Positions 7,915 to 16,482 of a stretch of DNA of 48,071 nt are shown one piece after another. Origin of the DNA: Bacteroidales bacterium. GTDB taxonomy: Bacteria > Bacteroidota > Bacteroidia > Bacteroidales > VadinHA17. Position 1 is the stretch's first letter. Each line of letters opens with the position of its first letter. Position numbers and translations under genes: made by a program. The DNA is taken from positions 1-48,071 of the forward strand of contig JALONR010000031.1 of assembly GCA_025454815.1 (NCBI GenBank), in the 5' to 3' direction. The notes under the pieces were generated by a model. That model was given only the letters and a program-made list of their open reading frames with translations. It was not told where the DNA came from and ran no database searches.

Positions 7915-10900
7915 ATGCGAAAACTTAAGTTTACTTTCATCTTGTTGTCCCTGCTGCTGGGATCAGCTGCCCTCATGGCACAGGTGACGACTTCTTCTCT
8001 CAGCGGGAAGGTAACCGAGGACAATGGTGATCCTCTGGCCGGGGCTACGATCGTAGCAACCCATATGCCCTCAGGTACCATGTACGGTGCAATTGCGAAC
8101 AGTCTGGGTCTTTATTCGCTACAGGGAATGCGCCCTGGCGGTCCGTACAAAGTCAGCGTTAGCTTCGTAGGCTACAAAACCGTTGATTATACAGACATCA
8201 CCCTTTACCTGGGAGAAACCTTTAACCTGAACACAAACCTGTCAGCTACAGTGACAGAGGTGACAGAAATCGTGGTTGTAGGCGCTGCACCATCAAAATT
8301 CAATACCACAAAGACCGGTGCCACAACAAACATCTCCGGAGACCTGATGGTCAAAATGCCCACCATCAACCGTAGTATCAGTGATATTGCCAGGATCTCT
8401 CCCTACGGTAACGGTATGAGCTTTGCCGGCGGTGACGGACGTTCGACAAACTTCACCGTTGACGGATCTAACTTCAACAACAACTTCGGATTGAGCACTG
8501 CCCTTCCGGGAGGTGGAAACCCGATATCCCTGGACGCAATTGAAGAGGTTCAGGTGGTAATTGCTCCCTTCGATGTAAGGCAGACCAACTTTATCGGAGG
8601 CGGGGTCAATGCCATTACCAAGTCAGGAACCAACACCTTCAAGGGATCGGCCTACACATATCTGACCAATCAGAATATGAGAGGCAACAAGATCGGTGAC
8701 CATGATTTCGGTGACCGCGCCAAGGAATCCAATAATATCTACGGCTTCACGGTCGGTGGCCCGATAATCAAGAACAAACTTTTCTTCTTTGGCAACCTGG
8801 AATATGAAAAGAGCCCTCAGCAGGTTATCCGCTGGCGTGCTTCCACCGACGGTGTGACAGACAACCAGACCATCTCCCGTGTAACGGAAGAAGACCTGCA
8901 GACAGTGTCTGATCACCTGAAGAACAATTACGGGTATGAAACCGGTTCATTTTCAGATTTCCCTGCAGCTGAGTCAAACCTGAAATACCTTGCCCGGCTC
9001 GACTGGAACATCAACCAGGCAAATAAACTGAGTATCCGTTTCAACCATACCAAGAATACCGCATGGAATGCGCCTAACGGAAACTCAACTGACGGCAGCT
9101 ATCGTGACCAGAGCAAGAGCCGTGTTTCACAGTGGTCAATGTCTTATGCCAATTCAATGTATTCGATGGACAACATTGTCAATTCCGGATCGATGGAATT
9201 AAACAGCAGGTTCACCGATAAGATATCGAACCAGTTGCTTGTAACCTACTCCAATATCCAGGATGTACGCGGATCAACCTCAACACCATTCCCCTTTATT
9301 GATATAATGAGCGGTGATATTGCAACAGGTGCTGCAGCCCTTGATCCTTATATCTCTGCCGGATATGAGTTGTTTACATGGAACAACGGTGTGAAAAACA
9401 GGGTTATAACCGCGACCGATAACTTCACATATTATCTTGATGCCCATAAGCTGACTGCCGGACTCAGTTTCGAATACCAGATGGCAGACAACAACTATAT
9501 GAGAAGCGGTACAGGCTACTACCGTTATTACAGCCTGAGCGACTTCCTGAGCGGGGCTGCCCCGGTTGACTTCGCCCTTACCTATGGCACAAACGGTGAA
9601 CTTGTTCCGTCAAACGCAGTTAAATTCAACCAGATCGGTGCATATCTCCAGGATGAGTGGACACCTGTCAGGAACTTCAAGCTTACCTTTGGCATTCGTG
9701 CTGACAACCTGTCGTTTATCGATGACATTATTACGAACAATGCCATTAAGGATCTTGATTTCGGAGGACGTCACATTGACACCGGCGAATGGCCTGCATC
9801 GAAAATCAACCTCTCACCGCGTGCAGGCTTTACCTGGGATATCAACGGTGACAAGTCACTTGTGCTTCGCGGAGGTACCGGGATATTTACCGGCCGTCTC
9901 CCGCTTGTGTTCTTCACCAACATGCCTTCAAACGCAGGTATGAACCAGATTCTGATGAAGATACAGACCCGCTTCAATGCAGACGGAACTGTGAGATCTC
10001 GTGACCCGCTCCTTGACAGGCTTACCGGAGACATACTGACTGATGTCAACGAGATGATTGAAGTGATGGATTTTCAGACAGTTGTAACACCTGAAGACGG
10101 AAGCATCCCTAGCTCAATTGCCGGTGTTGACCCCGACTTCAGGATGCCACAGGTATGGAAGAGCTCTGCAGCACTCGATTATAAAGTTCCGGTTGACTTC
10201 CCCTTCAATGTTACTGCCGAAGGTATCTTTACCAAGAACATAAATGCCGTAGTCCTGGAAAACTACGCAGTCAAGAATCCAACCTCATCATGGAACAAAT
10301 TCTCAGGTGCTGATGACCGTTACATCTTCCCGTCCGATTACCTGTACTATGGAGGTTTTCCTGCTGGTACTCCAAATATCAGGGATGCATGCGTTCTCAC
10401 CAACACCAATGAAGGCTACGGTTATACCCTTAACCTGACAGTCAATGCCGAGCCGGTGCAGAACCTTGAAATTATGGCGGCCTATACCAAAACAGAAATG
10501 AAAGAACTTTCAGGTATGCCTGGCAGCAACGCAAACTCTGCATGGGTTGGCCTTATCACAGTTAATGGTCCGAATAACGCCACCCTTCAGCGTTCACAGT
10601 ACGTTATGCCTGACAGGGTTATCGGGTCACTCTCATACACCATTCCTTACCTGAATGATCATATGGCTTCAACATTCAGTGTCTTTTATTCAGGCTATAC
10701 CCCTTACGGAAATACCTTCCGTACCACCAATGACATGAACGGTGACGGTGTTAACAATGACCTTATTTATATACCGAAGGACAGGAGTGAGATCACATTT
10801 ATAACACCCGAAGATGAGAATGCGTTCTTTGCTTTCCTCGAGCAGGATAAATACCTGAGCAAACACAAGGGTGAATATGCAGAAGCTTATTCAGCAAGGG

Positions 10901-11220
10901 CTCCCTGGGTTAACAGGTTTGATGTCCGCTTCGTACAGAATTTCTCCGTAAAAGCCGGAAATACCAGAAATACCCTCCAGCTCAGCGTTGACCTTCTGAA
11001 TGCAGGCAACCTCATCAATTCAAACTGGGGTGTCAATAAAAATATGGCCGCAAGCAACAACGGAGCAATCCTGAGGTACGAAGGACGTGATGCCAGCAAC
11101 GTCCCCAGCTTCTCCATGGCTAAAGTTGACGGCGAATATCCCACCCAGACTTATGACACATATCTGAATATTAGTCAGGTCTGGAGTCTGCAGGTTGGGC
11201 TTCGCTACATTTTTAATTGA
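7915..11220 (+). CDS. Oar-like TonB-dependent outer-membrane protein
   Basis: The protein has 1101 residues. It has a signal peptide (MRKLKFTFILLSLLLGSAALMAQ), a carboxypeptidase-regulatory-like beta-sandwich at about 28-115 (SGKVTEDNGDPLAGATI...FVGYKT), then a TonB plug at about 120-240 (TVDGSNFNNNFG...IEEVQVVIAPFDVRQ) and a long beta-barrel ending in an aromatic-rich strand (QVGLRYIFN). The IAPFDVRQ-N-FIGGGVNAITKSGTN pattern is typical of the Oar/Cna-B subgroup of TonB-dependent receptors, not the SusC type, and there is no SusD partner. It likely takes up or exports a substrate across the outer membrane; the substrate is unknown. It is a single-gene unit with a strong terminator downstream. 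Confidence 0.88.
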   Translation: MRKLKFTFILLSLLLGSAALMAQVTTSSLSGKVTEDNGDPLAGATIVATHMPSGTMYGAIANSLGLYSLQGMRPGGPYKVSVSFVGYKTVDYTDITLYLGETFNLNTNLSATVTEVTEIVVVGAAPSKFNTTKTGATTNISGDLMVKMPTINRSISDIARISPYGNGMSFAGGDGRSTNFTVDGSNFNNNFGLSTALPGGGNPISLDAIEEVQVVIAPFDVRQTNFIGGGVNAITKSGTNTFKGSAYTYLTNQNMRGNKIGDHDFGDRAKESNNIYGFTVGGPIIKNKLFFFGNLEYEKSPQQVIRWRASTDGVTDNQTISRVTEEDLQTVSDHLKNNYGYETGSFSDFPAAESNLKYLARLDWNINQANKLSIRFNHTKNTAWNAPNGNSTDGSYRDQSKSRVSQWSMSYANSMYSMDNIVNSGSMELNSRFTDKISNQLLVTYSNIQDVRGSTSTPFPFIDIMSGDIATGAAALDPYISAGYELFTWNNGVKNRVITATDNFTYYLDAHKLTAGLSFEYQMADNNYMRSGTGYYRYYSLSDFLSGAAPVDFALTYGTNGELVPSNAVKFNQIGAYLQDEWTPVRNFKLTFGIRADNLSFIDDIITNNAIKDLDFGGRHIDTGEWPASKINLSPRAGFTWDINGDKSLVLRGGTGIFTGRLPLVFFTNMPSNAGMNQILMKIQTRFNADGTVRSRDPLLDRLTGDILTDVNEMIEVMDFQTVVTPEDGSIPSSIAGVDPDFRMPQVWKSSAALDYKVPVDFPFNVTAEGIFTKNINAVVLENYAVKNPTSSWNKFSGADDRYIFPSDYLYYGGFPAGTPNIRDACVLTNTNEGYGYTLNLTVNAEPVQNLEIMAAYTKTEMKELSGMPGSNANSAWVGLITVNGPNNATLQRSQYVMPDRVIGSLSYTIPYLNDHMASTFSVFYSGYTPYGNTFRTTNDMNGDGVNNDLIYIPKDRSEITFITPEDENAFFAFLEQDKYLSKHKGEYAEAYSARAPWVNRFDVRFVQNFSVKAGNTRNTLQLSVDLLNAGNLINSNWGVNKNMAASNNGAILRYEGRDASNVPSFSMAKVDGEYPTQTYDTYLNISQVWSLQVGLRYIFN

Positions 11221-11245
11221 TTTACAGCTTGTTACAACATTTCCA

Positions 11246-11277
11246 GGGGCGCCCTCATCCGGCGCCCCTTCTTTTTT
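11246..11277 (+). terminator. Rho-independent terminator after the Oar-like gene
   Basis: A perfect 8-bp GC-rich stem (GGGGCGCC at 11246-11253, GGCGCCCC at 11261-11268) with a 7-base loop is followed by TTCTTTTTT. It lies 26 bp after the stop codon. Confidence 0.9.
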
Positions 11278-11433
11278 CCATCATGGTGCAAAAAGTTAAT
11301 ATGTATGTTGATAAAAGAGATATTTTCTTCTTGCCTCCTCTGACATGCTTGCCTATTTTAGCAAAACCCGTTCATCATTACGGAAGGTAGACTAACTAAC
11401 TTATTTTCAAACTTTAATATTTTTTAACTATCA

Positions 11434-14076
11434 ATGGGAGATTCATTTGTCCATTCGGCTACCGTCGCCTCTAATGAAAAGGAAATGGTAAAAAAGGAGG
11501 AGAGGAAAAGCAAAAAGGAAGAGCCGGCGATGGGAAAAGCAGGCAAATCTTCAGGTGAGAGTACTGTAAAGACTTTTACCTATGAGGAGGCCATAAAGGC
11601 TACCCGTCAGTATTTCGGCGGCGATGACCTGGCGGCAAAGGTATGGGCAAGCAAATATGCTCTCAAAGACTCATTCGGCAACCTCTACGAGAAGACCCCT
11701 GACGACATGCACAGGCGCCTGGCTTCCGAGATACACCGGATAGAAAGAAAGTATGCCAATCCTGTGACGTTTGAAACCATATATGAAGCCTTCAGGGATT
11801 TCAGGTATATCATCCCGCAGGGTGGACCGATGACAGGCATTGGCAATGATTTTCAGATAGCCTCCCTTTCAAACTGCTTCGTAATAGGAAACAAGGGTGA
11901 CTCTGATTCCTACGGCGGCATCATGAAGATAGACCAGGAGCAGGTACAGCTCATGAAGCGCCGCGGCGGCGTAGGCCATGACCTCTCTCACATACGCCCG
12001 AAGGGGTCACCGGTGCTCAACAGCGCCCTCACCTCAACCGGGGTGGTGCCATTCATGGAGCGATATTCAAACTCAACACGCGAAGTGGCACAGGACGGCC
12101 GCCGCGGAGCCCTCATGCTATCCATCTCCATCAAGCACCCTGATTCGGAGAGCTTCATTGATGCCAAGCTTGAAGCCGGAAAGGTAACCGGAGCCAACGT
12201 ATCGGTGAAGATCACAAATGAATTCATGCAGGCAGTGACAGAGGGTAAGACCTTCCGCCAGCAGTATCCGATCAATTCTGATAACCCAAAGTATGTCAAG
12301 GATATAGATGCCAGGAAGCTCTGGAACAAGATAGTCCATAATGCATGGAAGTCAGCCGAACCGGGTGTGCTCTTCTGGGATACCATCAGAAACGAGAGTG
12401 TTCCTGACTGCTATGCTGATCTTGGTTACGAGACCGTTTCCACCAACCCATGCGGGGAGATACCTCTCTGCCCGTATGACAGCTGCCGTCTGATCGCCAT
12501 CAACCTCTTCAGCTACGTTAAAAATCCATTTACACCTGAGGCAGAGTTTGACTTTGACCTTTTCAGGAAGCATGTCCATCTCTCACAGAGGATCATGGAC
12601 GATATCATCGATCTGGAACAGGAAAAGATTGATGCAATCATTGCCAAGATTGATGCTGATCCCGAGGATGGGGAGCTCAAACGCGTGGAGCGCAACATGT
12701 GGGAGAATATAAGACATAAGACAGGTGAAGGCAGGCGTACCGGCATCGGCATTACGGCCGAAGGCGACATGCTTGCTGGACTGGGTCTCCGTTACGGGAC
12801 TGATGAGGCAACAGAATTCTCGGTGAACGTACACCGTACCCTTGCTGTCGAAGCTTACAGGGCGTCAACAGGGATGGCGGCAGAAAGGGGGTCATTCCCG
12901 ATCTACAGTGCCGAAAGGGAAAAGAATAATCCGTTCATCAGCCGTCTGCGCGAAACCGATCCGGAGATGGTTGCCGAAATGGAGAAAACAGGCAGGCGCA
13001 ATATCGCCCTGCTGACCATAGCACCTACAGGCTCCACCAGCCTCATGAGCCAGACAACCTCCGGAATAGAACCGGTCTTCATGCCCTTCTATAAGCGGCG
13101 CCGCAAGGTCAACCCGAACGACAAGGATGTTAAGGTCACATTCATCGACGAGGTGGGTGATCACTGGGAGGAGTTCACAGTCTTCCATCATAAGTTCATC
13201 GACTGGATGAAGGTGAATGGCTACAACTATGAGGAGGTGAAGGATATGTCAGAGGCACAGATCAATGACATAGTTGCCGTGTCTCCGTATTACAAGGCCA
13301 CAGCCAATGATGTCGACTGGGTTGCAAAGGTAAGGATGCAGGGAGCCATACAGAAATGGGTTGACCACTCCATCAGCGTTACAATAAACCTTCCGGCAGA
13401 GGTTAAGGAGGAACTGGTCTCAGAACTCTATCTCACCGCCTGGAAGGAGGGATGCAAGGGGGCAACAGTTTACCGCGACGGATCAAGGGCCGGCGTCCTT
13501 GTCTCCAACAGCAAGGAGGAGAAAAAGAATGAATGGTCTCCTGTCAGACCCAAGGTGCTTGAAGCCGATGTAATCCGGTTCCAGAACAATGAGGAAAAAT
13601 GGATTGCATTCGTAGGACTGAAGGACGGCGTTCCATACGAGATCTTCACCGGTCTCCAGGATGACGAGATGTTCCCCATCCCGAAGAGCATCGTCAAGGG
13701 AAAGATCATCAAGAACAAGGATGATGCAGGGAATACCCGTTACGACTTCCAGTATACTGACAAATACGGTTACAAAAACACCCTCGGTGGACTTTCCCAC
13801 ATGTTTAAGCCGGAATTCTGGAACTATGCCCGCCTCATTTCCGGGGTGCTCCGCTACGGAATGCCTGCCAAGGATGTTGTTGAGCTCGTATCTTCAATGA
13901 AACTTGACAGTGAGTCTATCAATACCTGGAAGAACGGGGTGGAGCGCTCACTGAAGCGTTATATTCCCAACGGCACCAGGGCCAAGGGCAAATGCGATCA
14001 CTGCAGTTCAACAAACCTGGTCTACCAGGAGGGCTGCCTGATATGCAATGACTGCGGTACTTCAAAGTGCAGCTAG
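11434..14076 (+). CDS. nrdJ: Adenosylcobalamin-dependent (class II) ribonucleotide reductase
   Basis: The protein has 880 residues and reduces ribonucleotides to deoxyribonucleotides using B12 as radical generator. Visible marks are the first redox Cys about 148 (SLSNCFVIG), the active-site block N338-C340-E342 (NPCGEIPL), the phosphate loop APTGSTSLMSQTTSGIEPVF, and a C-terminal Cys-rich tail (CDHC...CLICNDCGTSKC), which is typical of the long class II enzymes and holds the thiols that re-reduce the active site. No small radical-bearing subunit gene is nearby. The first 40 residues are Lys/Glu-rich and dispensable-looking. ATG codons at 11485 and 11530 are alternative starts. A cobalamin riboswitch was not recognised in the 156 bp upstream. 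Confidence 0.92.
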   Translation: MGDSFVHSATVASNEKEMVKKEERKSKKEEPAMGKAGKSSGESTVKTFTYEEAIKATRQYFGGDDLAAKVWASKYALKDSFGNLYEKTPDDMHRRLASEIHRIERKYANPVTFETIYEAFRDFRYIIPQGGPMTGIGNDFQIASLSNCFVIGNKGDSDSYGGIMKIDQEQVQLMKRRGGVGHDLSHIRPKGSPVLNSALTSTGVVPFMERYSNSTREVAQDGRRGALMLSISIKHPDSESFIDAKLEAGKVTGANVSVKITNEFMQAVTEGKTFRQQYPINSDNPKYVKDIDARKLWNKIVHNAWKSAEPGVLFWDTIRNESVPDCYADLGYETVSTNPCGEIPLCPYDSCRLIAINLFSYVKNPFTPEAEFDFDLFRKHVHLSQRIMDDIIDLEQEKIDAIIAKIDADPEDGELKRVERNMWENIRHKTGEGRRTGIGITAEGDMLAGLGLRYGTDEATEFSVNVHRTLAVEAYRASTGMAAERGSFPIYSAEREKNNPFISRLRETDPEMVAEMEKTGRRNIALLTIAPTGSTSLMSQTTSGIEPVFMPFYKRRRKVNPNDKDVKVTFIDEVGDHWEEFTVFHHKFIDWMKVNGYNYEEVKDMSEAQINDIVAVSPYYKATANDVDWVAKVRMQGAIQKWVDHSISVTINLPAEVKEELVSELYLTAWKEGCKGATVYRDGSRAGVLVSNSKEEKKNEWSPVRPKVLEADVIRFQNNEEKWIAFVGLKDGVPYEIFTGLQDDEMFPIPKSIVKGKIIKNKDDAGNTRYDFQYTDKYGYKNTLGGLSHMFKPEFWNYARLISGVLRYGMPAKDVVELVSSMKLDSESINTWKNGVERSLKRYIPNGTRAKGKCDHCSSTNLVYQEGCLICNDCGTSKCS

Positions 14077-14104
14077 GCATTTATTAAACTCCATATCAGA
14101 TTGA

Positions 14105-14137
14105 AAGAAGAAAGGAGCGTCAGGCTCCTTTCTTCTT
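14105..14137 (+). terminator. Terminator hairpin after nrdJ
   Basis: A perfect 14-bp stem (AAGAAGAAAGGAGC at 14105-14118, GCTCCTTTCTTCTT at 14124-14137) with loop GTCAG lies 28 bp after the nrdJ stop. The descending arm is itself T-rich. The symmetric sequence could also stop minus-strand transcription coming from trpB2. Confidence 0.75.
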
Positions 14138-14173
14138 AGTTGGCAGTACCGGTCAGGCGGTCAGCAGTTTGAG

Positions 14174-14232
14174 ACGCCGGCAAAGGCGGATCAATCCCGT
14201 ATCCGCCTGCTGGCGGATCGGGAAGGCAGACG
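14174..14232. repeat. Short palindromic GC-rich element (REP-like)
   Basis: Between nrdJ and trpB2 lies a cluster of GGCGGAT/ATCCGCC words: GGCGGAT at 14185, ATCCGCC at 14201 and GGCGGATCGGG at 14212. The block CCCGTATCCGCC-TGCT-GGCGGATCGGG (14196-14222) folds into a near-perfect hairpin. It resembles dispersed palindromic repeats found between bacterial genes, but only one copy is seen in this window, so the family is unproven. Confidence 0.4.
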
Positions 14233-14240
14233 TCAGGTAA

Positions 14241-14337
14241 TCAGATAGATACCGGGACGGCTGAGTTGGCCAGTGACTGCTCGATCTCCTCTTTTGTAGC
14301 CTCATGATCGGGCAGGTTGCCCTCAAAATACTTCTCG
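14241..14337 (-). pseudogene. Out-of-frame C-terminal remnant of trpB2
   Basis: On the minus strand, in a different frame from the main trpB2 ORF, the sequence after the junction near 14338 reads AYEKYFEGN...ATKEEIEQSLAN and stops at 14241. This looks like the normal C-terminus of TrpB2 proteins (a 'xAYxxYxxGxLxDxE...EEIxxSL' ending). The segment that should lie between the two parts, including the FNLSGHG motif, is missing, so a deletion of roughly 27 codons plus a frame change is inferred. Confidence 0.65.
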
Positions 14338-15525
14338 TATGCGCAGTGCGCCGGCTATGGCATATGATGATTCCGGTGCCGGAAGAATCCCTTCAGAACG
14401 GGCAAAGAGGATTGCTCCCTCGAAACATTCACGCTGGAATTTCGACTTGGCCTCTATGAAGCCGTCCTTGCGGAGCTGGCTGACAAGCACTCCGGCCCCG
14501 TGGTAGCGAAGACCGCCGGCATGGATCTTGTCAGGGATGAAATTATGCCCCAGCGTGTACATGGGCAGCAGCGGCGTCATACCCGACTGGTCGCCGAAGT
14601 CGTAAGTGAACTTTCCCTTGGTGAGTTTGGGGCATGATGCAGGCTCAACCGCCACCATCCTGGTTTTCATTCCCTTCGTGAAGTTCTCCCTGAGGAAGGG
14701 GAAGGCTATACCGGAGAAGTTTGAGCCGCCTCCAAAGCATCCTATAACCACATCGGGGTAGTCACCTGCCTTCTCCAGCTGAATCATTGCCTCCTGGCCT
14801 ATGATTGTCTGGTGAAGGATGACATGGTTGAGAACGCTGCCAAGCGAATACTTCGTGTAGGGATCCTGGGCGGCGATCTCCATTGCTTCTGAGATGGCTA
14901 TACCCAGGCTGCCGGGTGAATCAGGATCTGTCTCGAGAACCCTGCGGCCGGCGGCGGTCATGGTACTGGGCGAGGGCACCACCCTGGCATTGTAGGTGTT
15001 CATCATCAGCTTTCGCCCGGGCTTCTGGTTATAGCTTACCCTTACCATGAATACCAGCAGCTCGAGTCCGAAGTGGTTGCAGGCAAAGCTCATGGCGCTG
15101 CCCCACTGACCTGCCCCGGTCTCGGTGGTGATGCGGCGAACCCCTTCCTGCTTGTTGTAGTATGCCTGCGGGATGGCAGTGTTGGCCTTATGTGAGCCTG
15201 AATAGTTGCCTCCCTCGTACTTGTAATAAATCTTGCTCTTTGTTCCCAGGGCTTTTTCGAGGTTACGCGCCCTGAAGAGGGGTGAGGGACGGAAGGTGCG
15301 GTACAGATCGAGGACCTCCTCCGGAATATCGATATATCTTTCAGATGATACCTCCTGCCTTATAAGCTCCATCGGGAAGATAACCGACAGATCTTCAGGT
15401 CCAACCGGCAGGCCCGTAGCAGGGTTAAGCGGCGGCAGGGGTTTATTGGGCATGTCAGCCATGATATTATACCATTGCCGGGGCATTTCGTTTTCAGTCA
15501 GCAGAATCTTTGTAATCTTTTCCAT
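14323..15525 (-). CDS. trpB: TrpB2-type tryptophan synthase beta chain, 3' end disrupted
   Basis: The ORF has 400 residues and belongs to the TrpB2 branch, which condenses indole with serine to make tryptophan. The PLP lysine is about K113 (GGNYSGSHKANTA), the catalytic Glu is in ETGAGQWGSA, and the PLP phosphate loop is GCFGGGSNFSG. The N-terminal extension with PRQWYNI is typical of TrpB2. The ORF ends abruptly as PAPESSYAIAGALRIREVF, whereas family members continue with a helix, a FNLSGHG strand whose Ser contacts the PLP ring nitrogen, and a C-terminal tail. The tail is present downstream in another frame, so the gene has an internal deletion with frameshift, or a sequence error. A trp attenuator precedes it. 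As read, the product is probably inactive. Confidence 0.85.
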   Translation of the reverse strand: MEKITKILLTENEMPRQWYNIMADMPNKPLPPLNPATGLPVGPEDLSVIFPMELIRQEVSSERYIDIPEEVLDLYRTFRPSPLFRARNLEKALGTKSKIYYKYEGGNYSGSHKANTAIPQAYYNKQEGVRRITTETGAGQWGSAMSFACNHFGLELLVFMVRVSYNQKPGRKLMMNTYNARVVPSPSTMTAAGRRVLETDPDSPGSLGIAISEAMEIAAQDPYTKYSLGSVLNHVILHQTIIGQEAMIQLEKAGDYPDVVIGCFGGGSNFSGIAFPFLRENFTKGMKTRMVAVEPASCPKLTKGKFTYDFGDQSGMTPLLPMYTLGHNFIPDKIHAGGLRYHGAGVLVSQLRKDGFIEAKSKFQRECFEGAILFARSEGILPAPESSYAIAGALRIREVF

Positions 15526-15549
15526 TTTTCGTGATTGTTTATGAGGGTT

Positions 15550-15587
15550 AAAAAAACAAGAGGCACGCTGTGATCAGCGTGCCTCTT
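15550..15587 (-). terminator. Attenuator terminator of the trpB2 leader
   Basis: On the minus strand a perfect 13-bp stem (AAGAGGCACGCTG, loop ATCA, CAGCGTGCCTCTT; stem bases 15558-15570 and 15575-15587) is followed by GTTTTTTT. It lies between the Trp leader peptide and trpB2, about 25 bp before the gene. A competing pairing is possible: GCTGTGA at 15626-15632 (minus), six bases after the leader stop, is complementary to TCACAGC at 15567-15573 in the loop and descending arm. Confidence 0.88.
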
Positions 15588-15638
15588 TGTATAATTATCC
15601 TGTACGGGTTATATAACGGCGTGATTCACAGCTTCATC

Positions 15639-15683
15639 CTATGAGCTGCACCAGCGCCAGTTATTTAACCTCATTGCTTTCAT
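15639..15683 (-). CDS. trpL: trp leader peptide (MKAMRLNNWRWCSS)
   Basis: A 14-codon ORF with two Trp codons separated by one Arg codon (TGG CGC TGG), ending in TAG, lies between a promoter box and a rho-independent terminator in front of trpB2. When charged tRNA-Trp is scarce, ribosomes should stall at the Trp codons and leave the region after the leader stop free for the antiterminator pairing. When translation finishes, the terminator should form. The promoter box ends only five bases before the first ATG, so either the leader mRNA is leaderless or translation starts at the fourth codon (ATG at 15674, MRLNNWRWCSS). Confidence 0.82.
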   Translation of the reverse strand: MKAMRLNNWRWCSS

Positions 15684-15688
15684 TGGTG

Positions 15689-15723
15689 CAAACATAATGA
15701 TTATTTCCAGTTACAACATCAAA
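15689..15723 (-). promoter_or_regulatory. Promoter of the trp leader / trpB2
   Basis: On the minus strand TATGTTTG (15689-15696) matches TAnnTTTG, and TTTG (15720-15723) lies upstream with a 23-base spacer. The transcript would start at or just before the leader ATG. Confidence 0.7.
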
Positions 15724-15760
15724 CAGGAATAAATTTTAAAGTTTTTTTCAGAATAACCTT

Positions 15761-16357
15761 TCAGACAGGTTTGTGACGCGAAACCAATACTTCCTCTATT
15801 TCAGAGAGATTGACCGATTTTGCCCTGAGGAGAACGAGAAGGTGATAAAGAAGGTCTGCCGCTTCATTCTTAAAGAGACCATTGTTGTCTCCCATCGCTT
15901 CGATGACCAGCTCAACTGCTTCCTCGCCCACTTTCTGTGCGATTTTACCAGTCCCCTCACTGAAAAGCCTGCTGGTATAGGATCCGCTGCTCCCCTCCTC
16001 AATCCTGCTGTTGATTATCTCTTCGAGCCGGTAGATAAAGCCCCTGGGCTGAGTCTCCCCGAAGCATGACCAGGTGCCGGTGTGACAGACCGGACCGGCC
16101 GGTTCTGCCCTGATCAGTATTGCGTCATTGTCACAGTCGGTTTCAATTGTCACCACCCTCAGGTAGTTGCCCGAGGTTTCTCCCTTGGTCCAGAGGGCCT
16201 TCCTGCTCCGGCTGTAAAAAGTTACTGTGCCTTCGGCTTCCGTTTTGAGATAAGCCTCTTCATTCATGTATCCCACCATCAGCACCTGCAGGGTGGTGTT
16301 GTCCTGTATCACGACGGGTACCAGCCCGTCACCCTTTTTAAAATCTATGTTCAGCAT
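15761..16357 (-). CDS. hisIE: Bifunctional phosphoribosyl-AMP cyclohydrolase / phosphoribosyl-ATP pyrophosphatase
   Basis: The protein has 198 residues from the ATG at 16357; an in-frame TTG three codons earlier is less likely. The HisI domain (about 1-115) has SRSRKALWTKGETSGN and the metal-binding Cys and Asp of TDCDNDAIL and PVCHTGTWSCF. The HisE domain (about 115-198) has KVGEEAVELVIEA and NEAADLLYHLLVLL, the acidic pyrophosphatase helices. It performs steps 2 and 3 of histidine synthesis. It is the last gene of the his operon, 116-125 bp after hisF. No obvious terminator follows before the trp promoter. Confidence 0.95.
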   Translation of the reverse strand: MLNIDFKKGDGLVPVVIQDNTTLQVLMVGYMNEEAYLKTEAEGTVTFYSRSRKALWTKGETSGNYLRVVTIETDCDNDAILIRAEPAGPVCHTGTWSCFGETQPRGFIYRLEEIINSRIEEGSSGSYTSRLFSEGTGKIAQKVGEEAVELVIEAMGDNNGLFKNEAADLLYHLLVLLRAKSVNLSEIEEVLVSRHKPV

Positions 16358-16482
16358 TGTCGTCAATTCATTTATTGATACTTTCAGTTTTTGTCAATTC
16401 ACCGGTCTCATTGTAATCCTATGTCCCGTTCTTTCGCGGGGTGTCCGGCCCGGGTATTCTTCCCGGATATCAGGCCTGGTCA

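Noticed and set aside
11278-11433. Cobalamin riboswitch before the B12-dependent ribonucleotide reductase
   Set aside because: The 156 bp is too short and AT-rich, and no B12-box-like sequence or multi-stem structure was seen.
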